34,971 bases of DNA from Mageeibacillus sp. UBA4314 (lineage in GTDB: Bacteria > Bacillota > Clostridia > Saccharofermentanales > Saccharofermentanaceae). This document shows, one piece after another, positions 15,831-23,797 of this stretch; position 1 is the stretch's first letter; the number at the start of each line of letters is the position of its first letter. A program made the position numbers and the translations under genes. The stretch lies in assembly GCA_002394605.1 (NCBI GenBank), contig DGUI01000039.1, forward strand, positions 10,287 through 45,257, read 5' to 3'. The notes under the pieces were generated by a model, which ran no database searches, was not told where the DNA came from, and was given only the letters and a program-made list of their open reading frames with translations.

Positions 15831-17141
15831 TTGGCTACATACAGTGCAGACGAAGTATCGATGTATGGCTATAACGTCAGAAGCTACAAGCGGAAGAGGA
15901 TCAGAAGAACTCTCCCCACAAGGCTTCTGGCTGCTATGCTCGGCCTTACACTGGGTGCCATACTGTCGCTCATCGTCACAAATGATTTCAAGAAGATCAA
16001 GCCTGAGGTAACGGTCGAGACCGGCTCATTCATCAACAGGGCTGATTTCTTCAGCGGCGAACTTAACAAGGCGACGGTCCTGACTGATCTCTCGAAGATC
16101 AACATGGACGTTCCGGGAACATACCAGATCGCCATAAGCCTCTATGGCAGGAAAGTCAATTCCATCCTCCAGGTGCGCGATACTACACCTCCTACGGGCA
16201 AGCCCGTTCCACAGAGCGTATTCGTAAACAAAGCACCGGATCCCAACGATACGGTCAAGGACCTCTTCGATGCAAGCGGCACCGTATATGTTGAATATGC
16301 GGGCACTCCCGATCTGTCTGTCGCGGGTGACACCGAGGTTCCCGTCAAGCTCACTGATGCTTACGGCAATTCGAGTATCGTCAAGGTTCCGTTCAATATC
16401 TACACGGATACGACGCCGCCTTTTATCGACGGCGCAGTCAACCTGACGATCATTCAGGATGATCCCCTCACATTGATGAAGAACCTGAAGGTAACAGACG
16501 ATTACACGGAGAATCCTGAGGTAACCGTTGACGCTTCCGGCCTTGACAGTTCCAAGCCCGGAACATACCAGATCGTTTATTATGCTACCGACGAGATCGG
16601 CAACAGGAGCGCGGTTCCGATAAGTGTTACGGTCGTCAAGCGTCCTGATAACTACTACTATCCCGAGGACGTATATAAGCTCGCGCAGCCTATCTACGAC
16701 AAGATCATTGACAGGGATGATTACACTGATGTCGAGATCGCCATGAGGATCTTCAAGTGGTGTGACGATAATATCACCTATGTCAAGACATCCAACAAAT
16801 CCCACTGGACAGGCGCGGCAGTCCAGGGATTCAACACGCTCCACGGTGACTGCTACAACACTTATGCATGTGCCAAGGCACTCCTTGACATCGCAGGAAT
16901 CGAGAATAAGTACGTTTACGGACAGAAGAAATACTGGCACTGCTGGAACCTCGTCAAGCTCAACGGACAGTGGTATAACTGCGATGCAACGAAGACGAGA
17001 GCCCACAGGACATACTGGTTCATGAGATGTGATTACGAGATGGATCCCAAGTTCCCGATCAAGACTTTGGGCCTTCCTGACAGGGCTACAAAGTCAGTCC
17101 AGAAGAAACTCGACTTCACAAACCTCACAATGAAACAATAA
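15831..17141 (+). CDS. Membrane-anchored transglutaminase-like protein with Ig-like domains
   Basis: Probably a cell-surface cysteine protease or amidotransferase-fold protein. A basic N-terminus is followed by one membrane helix near residues 32-52 (LLAAMLGLTLGAILSLIV). Next come two or three beta-sandwich repeats with KPGTYQI/VPGTYQI and DTTPP motifs (residues ~70-285), and then a transglutaminase-like domain. The catalytic triad is visible: C341 in HGDCYNTY, H370 in WHCWN and D385 in NCDATK. Start is uncertain: no good ATG exists, and the TTG at 15831 follows GAGGTGG; an in-frame TTG at 15777 and ATG at 15792 lie upstream but overlap the promoter. The substrate in the wall is unknown. Confidence 0.82.
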   Translation: MATYSADEVSMYGYNVRSYKRKRIRRTLPTRLLAAMLGLTLGAILSLIVTNDFKKIKPEVTVETGSFINRADFFSGELNKATVLTDLSKINMDVPGTYQIAISLYGRKVNSILQVRDTTPPTGKPVPQSVFVNKAPDPNDTVKDLFDASGTVYVEYAGTPDLSVAGDTEVPVKLTDAYGNSSIVKVPFNIYTDTTPPFIDGAVNLTIIQDDPLTLMKNLKVTDDYTENPEVTVDASGLDSSKPGTYQIVYYATDEIGNRSAVPISVTVVKRPDNYYYPEDVYKLAQPIYDKIIDRDDYTDVEIAMRIFKWCDDNITYVKTSNKSHWTGAAVQGFNTLHGDCYNTYACAKALLDIAGIENKYVYGQKKYWHCWNLVKLNGQWYNCDATKTRAHRTYWFMRCDYEMDPKFPIKTLGLPDRATKSVQKKLDFTNLTMKQ

Positions 17142-17174
17142 ATTTCAAGCAAAAACTTGTATTCTTGCATATCA

Positions 17175-17201
17175 TTGACTTTTAAATGTTTATGGTATTA
17201 T
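17175..17201 (+). promoter_or_regulatory. Candidate promoter of the small lipoprotein gene
   Basis: TTGACT (17175-17180) and TATTAT (17196-17201) with a TGG extension before the -10. The spacer is 15 bases, slightly short, which the extended -10 may compensate for. Confidence 0.5.
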
Positions 17202-17234
17202 TGCCGTGATTAAAGGAATATTCCGGAGGTTAAT

Positions 17235-17816
17235 ATGAATTCAAAGAGATTTATCGCAGTTGCTCTTACAGCTGCAATCGGTATGAGCCTCATGGCAGGC
17301 TGTAACAAGAACAATACAGGAAGTTCTGATGCTTCAGGTCTGTCACTTGAGACAACAGGTGCATCAGAGATGACAGTACAGACTACTGTTGCTCCCAACA
17401 CAGAAGGCTTCATCTTCAAGTTCAAGGGTCAGGATCTCCGTGTCAACACAGACATGAATACCTACCTCCCTTCACTGGGTTCAGCAGGTAAGGATTACTC
17501 CTACTTCGAGGCTGCTTCTTGTGCAGGTCTCGGTATGAGCAAGACATACACATTCGGTTCAGGTTCTGTTGTTATCAACACAAACCCCAACGGTAATGTT
17601 GACGTTATCTCCAGCATCGCACTGTTCGATGACACCATGCAGACACCTGAGGGCGTTTTCATCGGCAGCACAAAGGATGAGGTTATCAAGGCATACGGCA
17701 CACCTACAGAGGATGCTGATACAACTATCACTTTCGAGAAGAATGACACATGCCTCGTATTCGTTCTCAACGATGAGGGCAAGGTCAACAACATCATTTA
17801 CAACGCATTGATCTGA
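17235..17816 (+). CDS. Small lipoprotein of unknown function
   Basis: 193 residues with a lipoprotein signal peptide: a basic start, a hydrophobic core and the lipobox LMAGC, with Cys near residue 23 as the lipid-attachment site. A Ser/Thr-rich linker (~30 residues) follows. The mature domain holds an IGSTKDEVIKAYGTPTED motif near residue 140, reminiscent of SmpA/OmlA-like or DUF-type beta-lactamase-inhibitor-like folds seen in clostridial lipoproteins. Strong GGAGG 5 bases before the ATG. Flanked by its own promoter and a strong terminator, so it is monocistronic. No clear function. Confidence 0.85.
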   Translation: MNSKRFIAVALTAAIGMSLMAGCNKNNTGSSDASGLSLETTGASEMTVQTTVAPNTEGFIFKFKGQDLRVNTDMNTYLPSLGSAGKDYSYFEAASCAGLGMSKTYTFGSGSVVINTNPNGNVDVISSIALFDDTMQTPEGVFIGSTKDEVIKAYGTPTEDADTTITFEKNDTCLVFVLNDEGKVNNIIYNALI

Positions 17817-17839
17817 CGAAGATTAACATATGTTGCCCT

Positions 17840-17880
17840 AAGACTGCCTCAGAAGAGATTTTGCGGCAGTCTTTTATTTT
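17840..17880 (+). terminator. Intrinsic terminator of the lipoprotein gene
   Basis: AAGACTGCC (17840-17848) pairs with GGCAGTCTT (17865-17873), followed by TTATTTTGTT. It is placed 24 bases after the stop codon. Confidence 0.88.
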
Positions 17881-17906
17881 GTTATATATAACTTTTGTAT
17901 TATAAT
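17879..17906 (+). promoter_or_regulatory. Candidate promoter of the racemase-dlt operon
   Basis: TTGTTA (17879-17884), a 16-base spacer and a perfect TATAAT (17901-17906). It directly follows the terminator of the preceding gene, and AAGGAGA at 17924-17930 then serves the first start codon. Confidence 0.65.
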
Positions 17907-17935
17907 TATTCGGTAAAACGTTCAAGGAGAATAGG

Positions 17936-18631
17936 ATGTCACTCGGAATAATAGGCGGAATGGGTCCCATGGCTACGGCGGTCTTCTATGAGAAGATCGT
18001 TGCAATGACTGATGCCGCCAGGGATCAGGACCACATAGATACCATCATCTACAGCTGTCCGCAGATACCCGACCGCACGTCGTTCTTCCTCGGCAAGAGC
18101 AGCGAAGATCCGTATCCCAAGATCCTTGAACTTGCCAAAAAGCTTGAGGAACAGGGCGTATGTGCCATCTCGATTCCCTGCATCACGGCTGCATTCTTCT
18201 CGAAATCTCTGTCTTCAGACGTCTCCATCCCCGTTTATAACGGCATAAAGGAGACGGCAGACAAGCTCGCAGCAAAGGGTATCAGAAGTGCAGGCATCAT
18301 GGCTACGGAGGGCAGTATCAAGAACCGTCTTATCGCCAATGCCCTCCTTGAAGCAGGGATCACCCCGGTCGAACCGGAGAAGGAATACCAGGACATCGTA
18401 ACGGATATCATCTATGGCGATGTCAAGGCAGGCAAAAAGGTCGATCCCGCCAGGATCTACAAAGTTGCTGAACATCTCAAGGCTAACGGCGCCCAGAGCT
18501 ATATCCTCGGATGCACCGAACTGTCCGTGGCAGCACATGTCATGGATCTTGACGGACCTTTCTATGACATACTCGACACGCTCGCGGAAGTATCCGTCCG
18601 GGCATGCGGCAAAAATATCAAAGCGGAGTAA
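17936..18631 (+). CDS. Aspartate/glutamate racemase family protein, first gene of a dlt-like operon
   Basis: Cofactor-independent amino acid racemase fold that uses two cysteines to invert the alpha-carbon. The 231-residue protein starts MSLGIIGGMGPMATAVFYE, typical of aspartate racemases. The first catalytic Cys is in ISIPCITAAF near residue 82, and the second in ILGCTELSVA near residue 193. The usual PCNT motif reads PCIT here, losing the Asn. It is separated from the adenylation gene by 4 bases and shares its promoter, so it probably supplies a D-amino acid to that pathway. Family members include D-Asp, D-Glu and broad racemases; the substrate is not readable from sequence. Confidence 0.87.
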   Translation: MSLGIIGGMGPMATAVFYEKIVAMTDAARDQDHIDTIIYSCPQIPDRTSFFLGKSSEDPYPKILELAKKLEEQGVCAISIPCITAAFFSKSLSSDVSIPVYNGIKETADKLAAKGIRSAGIMATEGSIKNRLIANALLEAGITPVEPEKEYQDIVTDIIYGDVKAGKKVDPARIYKVAEHLKANGAQSYILGCTELSVAAHVMDLDGPFYDILDTLAEVSVRACGKNIKAE

Positions 18632-18635
18632 TAAG

Positions 18636-20147
18636 ATGCAACAGAAAAACGTTCTCGAATACATTGAGCAGACAGTAAACGAAGTACCGGATAAGGTCGC
18701 ATACGAATCATTTGAAGATGATGCGTGCAGCATGACTTTTAAGCAGGTATACGATACTTCAAGGAGTATCGGTTCATTTCTCGCAGCAAACGGCTTCTAT
18801 AAGCAGCCCGTCATCATATTCATGAAGAAGACACCCAGGGCCATCTCCACGTTCTTCGGAACAGTCTACGGCGGATGCTCATACGTGCCGATCGATGAAG
18901 AGATGCCGAGGATGAGGATCGACCTGATCATCAGTTCCATGAAGCCGGAACTCATCATCTGCGAGCAGGCAACGAAGGAACTTGCGGAGCAGTTCGATTA
19001 TGACGGCAGACTTGAGCTCTTCGAGGATATCAGCAAGACGCCGGCAAATGATGAGGCATTAGCCGGCATCAGATCCAGACAGATCGATACCGACCCTATC
19101 TACATGGTCTACACGTCCGGTTCCACAGGCGTCCCCAAGGGTATCGCAGCATGCCACAGGAGTGTTATAGACTATATCGAGCATTTGTCTGACGTACTGG
19201 AATTCGACCGCGATACGAGGTTCGGCAACCAGAGTCCTTTCTACTTTGACGCATGCCTCAAGGAACTCTATCCCACGATCAAGTTCGGTGCATATACGGC
19301 GATCGTTCCCAAGCAGCTGTTCATGTTCCCCTTGAAGCTCGTTGAGTTCCTCAATGCCAACAAGGTCAACACTGTCTGCTGGGTAGTATCTGCCCTCACG
19401 ATGATCTCTGCACTGGGTGCACTGAAGAAGGAAGTCCCGCAGCTCAAGCTGATCGCTTTCGGATCGGAAGTATTCCCTATCAAGCAGTTCAACCGCTGGA
19501 GACAGGCACTCCCCGAGGCAAGGTTCATCAATCTCTACGGACCTACGGAAGCTACGGGCATGAGCTGCTATTACAAGGTCAACAGGGAGTTCGAAGACGG
19601 TGATGCGATACCGATTGGAAGACCTTTCGACAATACGGAGATATTGCTCCTCGATGAAGACAGGCCCGTAGCAGAAGGAGAGGTCGGAGAGATCTGCATC
19701 AGGGGAACGGCGCTCACTCTCGGATACTACAATGACCCTGTGAGGACTGCAGAAGTATTTGTACAGAACCCGCTCAATACACACTACCCCGAGCTCATCT
19801 ACAGAACGGGTGACCTTGCCAAGTATAATGAATACGGTGAACTCGTGTTCGTATCACGTAAGGATTACCAGATCAAGCACATGGGTCACAGGATCGAATT
19901 AGGTGAGATCGAGGCGAATGTAAACACCTTAGATGGCATTTACTTGTCATGTGCTGTTTATAATAAACAGAAGGACAGAATTGTGTTATATTATACGGGC
20001 ACGATAGAAGAAGGCACTCTCAAGGATACCCTGACAGAGAAGGTTCCGAGATACATGCTCCCTTCCGTGTTCACGAAGCTTACCGACATGCCGCTCACGC
20101 CTAACGGCAAGGTCGACAGGAAGAAGCTTCTCGAGATGGCAAACTGA
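18636..20147 (+). CDS. dltA: DltA-like amino acid adenylating enzyme (D-alanyl carrier protein ligase family)
   Basis: Activates an amino acid with ATP and loads it on the carrier protein encoded next. The ANL-superfamily motifs are all present: YTSGSTGVPKG near residue 160, NQSPFYFDACLKELYP near residue 195 (Asp for the substrate amine), NLYGPTEATGMSCYY near residue 305, YRTGDLAKY near residue 390, HRIELGEIEAN near residue 418 and the catalytic Lys in PLTPNGKVDRKKL near the end. The 503-residue length is normal for DltA. The ATG at 18636 has GGAG 7 bases upstream; the longer reading from 18414 overlaps the racemase gene and lacks homology. The pocket segment WVVSALTMISAL seems to lack the Cys that guides D-Ala choice in studied DltA. 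Confidence 0.88.
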   Translation: MQQKNVLEYIEQTVNEVPDKVAYESFEDDACSMTFKQVYDTSRSIGSFLAANGFYKQPVIIFMKKTPRAISTFFGTVYGGCSYVPIDEEMPRMRIDLIISSMKPELIICEQATKELAEQFDYDGRLELFEDISKTPANDEALAGIRSRQIDTDPIYMVYTSGSTGVPKGIAACHRSVIDYIEHLSDVLEFDRDTRFGNQSPFYFDACLKELYPTIKFGAYTAIVPKQLFMFPLKLVEFLNANKVNTVCWVVSALTMISALGALKKEVPQLKLIAFGSEVFPIKQFNRWRQALPEARFINLYGPTEATGMSCYYKVNREFEDGDAIPIGRPFDNTEILLLDEDRPVAEGEVGEICIRGTALTLGYYNDPVRTAEVFVQNPLNTHYPELIYRTGDLAKYNEYGELVFVSRKDYQIKHMGHRIELGEIEANVNTLDGIYLSCAVYNKQKDRIVLYYTGTIEEGTLKDTLTEKVPRYMLPSVFTKLTDMPLTPNGKVDRKKLLEMAN

Positions 20148-20177
20148 TAAGCAAAGGAAATACAAAGGAGAACTACA

Positions 20178-20408
20178 ATGGACGAGATCGTAGCAATCTT
20201 AAAAGAACTTCATCCCGATGTGGATTACGAGACAAACAAGTCATTGGTAGATGACAGGGTCATCGACTCATTCGATATCATCAGCATCGTTGCTGAGATC
20301 GATGACAGGCTTGATGTCCAGATCCCTGCAGAGGAGATCATCCCTGAGAACTTCAACTCTGCCGCAGCACTTGCAGCACTCGTTAAGAGACTTGAGGACG
20401 AAGACTGA
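20178..20408 (+). CDS. dltC: D-alanyl carrier protein-like acyl carrier
   Basis: Small acidic four-helix carrier (76 residues) that holds the activated amino acid on a phosphopantetheine arm. The attachment serine is S31 in VIDSFDII. Length and the LxxExx..pi.aEEI pattern fit DltC. AAAGGAG lies 7-9 bases before the ATG. It sits between the DltA-like and DltB-like genes (order A-C-B-D rather than the textbook A-B-C-D). Confidence 0.9.
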   Translation: MDEIVAILKELHPDVDYETNKSLVDDRVIDSFDIISIVAEIDDRLDVQIPAEEIIPENFNSAAALAALVKRLEDED

Positions 20409-20411
20409 TAA

Positions 20412-22010
20412 ATGCTTTTTGTATCTTATGAATTCATAGCTTTCACGATAATACTTTTCGTGTTGTATTATCTGTTGCCGAAGAAGTGGCAATGGCCGCT
20501 TCTGCTTGTCGCAAGTTATGTTTTCTACTGGATCGCCAACCCCTACTACCTGATCTTCATCGGCACGACGACCATATCGGCGTTTGCTGCCGGCATAATG
20601 ATGGAGAAGGCACAGGATAGATGCGATCTCTCGATCAAGAATGCCAAGGCTGACGGATCATATACATCTGATCTGAAGAAATCACTGAAGGCGAAGGCAA
20701 AAGCATCCAAGTGGAAGATCCTCCTAATCTCCATGCTCTTCAACCTGGGCATTCTCGCTGTCACGAAATACACGAACTTCGTCATCGACAATATCAATAA
20801 GTTCCTGTCGGAAGGATCAGCGATCAAGGCGATCGATCTCATCATCCCGATGGGTATATCTTTCTACACATTCAAGACGGTCGGCTACCTGATCGATACT
20901 TACAGAGGCACTTGCAAGGCGGAGAAGAATCCGTTCAAGCTCGCACTCTTCGTATCGTTCTTCCCCCAGCTCGTACAGGGTCCTATATCCAGGTACGGCA
21001 ACCTGTCCAAGACATTATTCGAACCCCATAAATTCTCTGAGAAGACTTTCACGAACGGCTTCATCAGGATCCTCTGGGGTTACTTCAAGAAGGTCGTGAT
21101 CGCCGACAGGATCATAACCGGCGTTAAGGTCCTTATCGATACGAATGCGACGGATACATACTACGGTGCATATGTCTTCGTAGCCATGTTCTTCTATGCA
21201 TTCCAGCTCTACTGTGACTTCACCGGAGGTATCGACATCACCATCGGTATCGCGCAGAGCCTTGGAATAACCGTAGAGGAGAACTTCAACCTCCCCTACT
21301 TCTCCAAGAATATCAAGGAATACTGGAACCGCTGGCACATCACGATGGGTTCATGGTTCACCGATTACATCTTCTACCCCCTGTCGGTAGATAAGAACAT
21401 GCTGAAGCTCTCCAAGTGGTCCAGGGAACATCTGGGCAAGTTCTGGGGCAAGAGACTTACTGTCTATATCTCAGCCTTCCTCGTATGGCTCGCCACGGGT
21501 GTATGGCACGGCGCGGCATGGAACTTCATCGTATGGGGTCTCATGAACTTCGTAGTCATCATGGTTTCCCAGGAATGCGATCCTCTTTACGAGAAGTTCC
21601 ACAAGAAATTCGGCTGGAAGAACAAGGCATGGTACGGCGTATTTGAGATCTTAAGGACCATCGTCCTCATGAGCCTCATAAGGATGTTCGACTGCTACCG
21701 TGATGTCCCTCTGACATTCAAGATGGTAGGCACCATGTTCTACAAGTTCAACTGGAATATCTTCGTTGACGGCAGTCTCCTGAAGCTCGGTCTGTCAGGC
21801 GCTGACTACATCGTTCTTCTTGCAGGACTTGCCATCATCCTTACAGTAAGCATCTACAAATACCGTACAAAGAAAGACATCAGGGACGGCCTTTATAAGA
21901 ACCCCTGGGTATGGTACGGCATCATGGCTATACTCCTGATCGTCACGCTCCTGTTCGGTGCATACGGTCACGGTTACGATGCTACCCAGTTCATCTACAA
22001 TCAATTCTGA
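20412..22010 (+). CDS. dltB: DltB-like MBOAT O-acyltransferase
   Basis: Polytopic membrane enzyme that passes the amino acid from the carrier protein across the membrane toward teichoic acid or another envelope polymer. Many hydrophobic segments are present over 532 residues. The MBOAT signatures are FFPQLVQGPISRYG near residue 185, WNRWHITMGSWFTDYIFYP near residue 305, and the catalytic His366 in GVWHGAAWNFIVWG. It begins 3 bases after dltC stops, implying coupled translation. It is ~130 residues longer than classical DltB (about 400), with extra sequence between the first helices (residues ~65-100, Lys-rich) and at the C-terminus, closer to the PatA/AlgI-sized members. Confidence 0.92.
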   Translation: MLFVSYEFIAFTIILFVLYYLLPKKWQWPLLLVASYVFYWIANPYYLIFIGTTTISAFAAGIMMEKAQDRCDLSIKNAKADGSYTSDLKKSLKAKAKASKWKILLISMLFNLGILAVTKYTNFVIDNINKFLSEGSAIKAIDLIIPMGISFYTFKTVGYLIDTYRGTCKAEKNPFKLALFVSFFPQLVQGPISRYGNLSKTLFEPHKFSEKTFTNGFIRILWGYFKKVVIADRIITGVKVLIDTNATDTYYGAYVFVAMFFYAFQLYCDFTGGIDITIGIAQSLGITVEENFNLPYFSKNIKEYWNRWHITMGSWFTDYIFYPLSVDKNMLKLSKWSREHLGKFWGKRLTVYISAFLVWLATGVWHGAAWNFIVWGLMNFVVIMVSQECDPLYEKFHKKFGWKNKAWYGVFEILRTIVLMSLIRMFDCYRDVPLTFKMVGTMFYKFNWNIFVDGSLLKLGLSGADYIVLLAGLAIILTVSIYKYRTKKDIRDGLYKNPWVWYGIMAILLIVTLLFGAYGHGYDATQFIYNQF

Positions 22011-22025
22011 CGGGGCAGGTACTAA

Positions 22026-23096
22026 ATGCGCAGAAGAATCATCGCTTTGATCACAGTATTCCTGCTGACATGTGCCATACTCTTTGTCCTTGCCAATCTC
22101 GTCATGCCGAAATACATGCGCGGCATCATAGAGGGTAATCTCACTGCAGAATATTATGACGACAAGGCTCCTCACGAAGTGCTGTTCATAGGTGACTGTG
22201 AGTTCTACGAGAACGTCTCTACCGTTGAGCTCTACCGCAAGTACGGCATCTCTTCCTACATCAGAGGCAATTCCCAGCAGCTCATCTGGCACTCATACTA
22301 TATGCTGGAGGATGCACTTCGCTATGAGACGCCCAAGGTAGTCCTGTTCAATGTATTATCACTCAAGTACAACGAGCCCAAGAGCGAGACTTATAACAGG
22401 ATGGCATTAGACGGCATGCGCTGGTCGAAGACCAAGGTCGATGCGATCAACGCTTCCATGATGGAAGATGAACACTTTATCGAATATGTCTTCCCTTTCC
22501 TTAGGTTCCACTCAAGATGGCAGGAACTTAAAGGAACAGATTTCGAATATATCTGGAGTAAGGAGCCCGTATCCATCAACGGATATTATCTCAGGGCTGA
22601 CATCAGGCCTTACGACGGGTTCCCGGAACCCAAGACGCTGACAGATCCTTCTTTCGGGGAGAATGCGATGAAGTACCTCAAGAAGATGACGGAACTGTGC
22701 AAGTCCAAGGGGATCTCCCTCGTATTGGTAAAGTCTCCCATCACCTACCCTTACTGGTATCCGGAGTGGGATGAGCAGGTAAGAAACTATGCTCAGGAGA
22801 ACGGCCTGACATACATCAATTATGTTGATAAGATTGACGAGATCGGACTTGATATGAGTCACGATACTTATGACGGCGGCGAGCATCTGAACGTGTATGG
22901 TGCGGAGAAGTTTGCCGACACGATCGGTGCGTATCTCAAGGAGAATTACGAGCTTACAGATTACCGCGAGGTTCCTGAGGTCGCTGCTCTCTGGAAGGAA
23001 AAAGAGGCGCTTTACGATTCCATTCTCAAAAAGCAGCTTGAGGAGATTGAAAAGTACGGCGAGCTGATGAGCTACGGTAAGAATGCGATCGAGTGA
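22026..23096 (+). CDS. DltD-like/SGNH-fold extracytoplasmic protein with GDC motif
   Basis: Predicted membrane-anchored partner of the MBOAT protein. One N-terminal helix (residues ~5-25, IALITVFLLTCAILFVLANLV) is followed by an extracytoplasmic domain. Motif I reads VLFIGDCEFYENVS, with Cys58 where SGNH hydrolases and DltD have the nucleophilic Ser; the C-terminal motif is DGGEHLNVYG (D283, H287). Length of 356 residues is near that of DltD (about 400). Being last in the operon suggests that it performs or assists the final transfer of the amino acid onto the polymer. No terminator is seen; its stop lies 2 bases from that of the convergent ABC ATPase gene. Weak identity to textbook DltD keeps the symbol blank. 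Confidence 0.78.
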   Translation: MRRRIIALITVFLLTCAILFVLANLVMPKYMRGIIEGNLTAEYYDDKAPHEVLFIGDCEFYENVSTVELYRKYGISSYIRGNSQQLIWHSYYMLEDALRYETPKVVLFNVLSLKYNEPKSETYNRMALDGMRWSKTKVDAINASMMEDEHFIEYVFPFLRFHSRWQELKGTDFEYIWSKEPVSINGYYLRADIRPYDGFPEPKTLTDPSFGENAMKYLKKMTELCKSKGISLVLVKSPITYPYWYPEWDEQVRNYAQENGLTYINYVDKIDEIGLDMSHDTYDGGEHLNVYGAEKFADTIGAYLKENYELTDYREVPEVAALWKEKEALYDSILKKQLEEIEKYGELMSYGKNAIE

Positions 23097-23098
23097 TT

Positions 23099-23779
23099 TT
23101 AGTCAGAACACTCATTGATCTGACCATCATCCATCGTTATTATCCTGTCTGCAACACTTGCAACATTAGAATCATGTGTTACAAGTAATATCGTTTTGCA
23201 GTATTTATCATGAACTGTTTTTAGCAACTCCACAACTTCATTGCTGGAACTGTGATCCAGATTGCCTGTTGGTTCATCACATAGTATCAAAGAGGGATCA
23301 TTTGCGAGCGCCCTCGCTATTGCAACACGTTGCTGTTGTCCTCCCGACAATTCAAGAGGTGTATGATCAATCCTGTCAGATATGCCTAAAGTCTCACATA
23401 ATTCCATTATCTTTGTTTCATCAGGTTTTTTCCCGGCAAGTAGCATTGGCAATGTTATGTTCTCAAAAACATTCAATTCGTTTATAAGGTTAAACTTCTG
23501 AAATACAAACCCGATATAATCTCTTCTCATAACCGACAGTTCTTTATCACTCATCAAGTCAAGCGCTTTCCCGGCTATCTCAACACTTCCTGAGGAGGGC
23601 TTGTCTAGTCCTCCCAATATATGAAGAAGTGTAGATTTACCACATCCGGATGTACCCATGATTGATATAAATTCACTCTCTTCAACTGACAGATTGACGC
23701 CGTTAAGTGCACAAACACTCTTTGTCCCCATATCATATATCTTTACCAGATCCTTAGTGACTATGATCTTTGTTTTCAT
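23099..23779 (-). CDS. ABC transporter ATP-binding protein (MacB/LolD/FtsE class)
   Basis: Cytoplasmic ATPase for the FtsX-type permease encoded just upstream. The 226-residue protein has Walker A GTSGCGKST near residue 42, the Q-loop FVFQKFNLI, signature LSGGQQQR, Walker B LILCDEPTGNLD and the H-loop LVTHD. The FQKFNLI...LDHSS pattern is typical of MacB/BceA-type ATPases, which export or detoxify peptides. Start supported by AGGGAG 6-7 bases upstream. Follows the permease by 18 bases. Confidence 0.95.
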   Translation of the reverse strand: MKTKIIVTKDLVKIYDMGTKSVCALNGVNLSVEESEFISIMGTSGCGKSTLLHILGGLDKPSSGSVEIAGKALDLMSDKELSVMRRDYIGFVFQKFNLINELNVFENITLPMLLAGKKPDETKIMELCETLGISDRIDHTPLELSGGQQQRVAIARALANDPSLILCDEPTGNLDHSSSNEVVELLKTVHDKYCKTILLVTHDSNVASVADRIITMDDGQINECSD

Positions 23780-23797
23780 ATTTAACTCCCTATGTGC

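Noticed and set aside
16026..17006. Long minus-strand ORF (326 codons) opposite the transglutaminase-like gene
   Set aside because: The composition is that of an antisense shadow, with no recognisable domain or ribosome site, while the plus strand encodes a clear catalytic triad.
18414..18635. N-terminal extension of the DltA-like ORF
   Set aside because: It lies wholly inside the racemase gene in another frame, has no adenylation-domain similarity, and a good ribosome site supports the start at 18636.
19059..19784. Minus-strand ORF of 241 codons opposite the DltA-like gene
   Set aside because: Shadow of a confidently identified adenylation enzyme; no homology pattern of its own.
23087..23120. 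Possible bidirectional terminator at the dltD-like/ABC ATPase junction
   Set aside because: Only a 5-bp GAGTG/CACTC stem with a 13-base loop and no proper T-tract; too weak to call.
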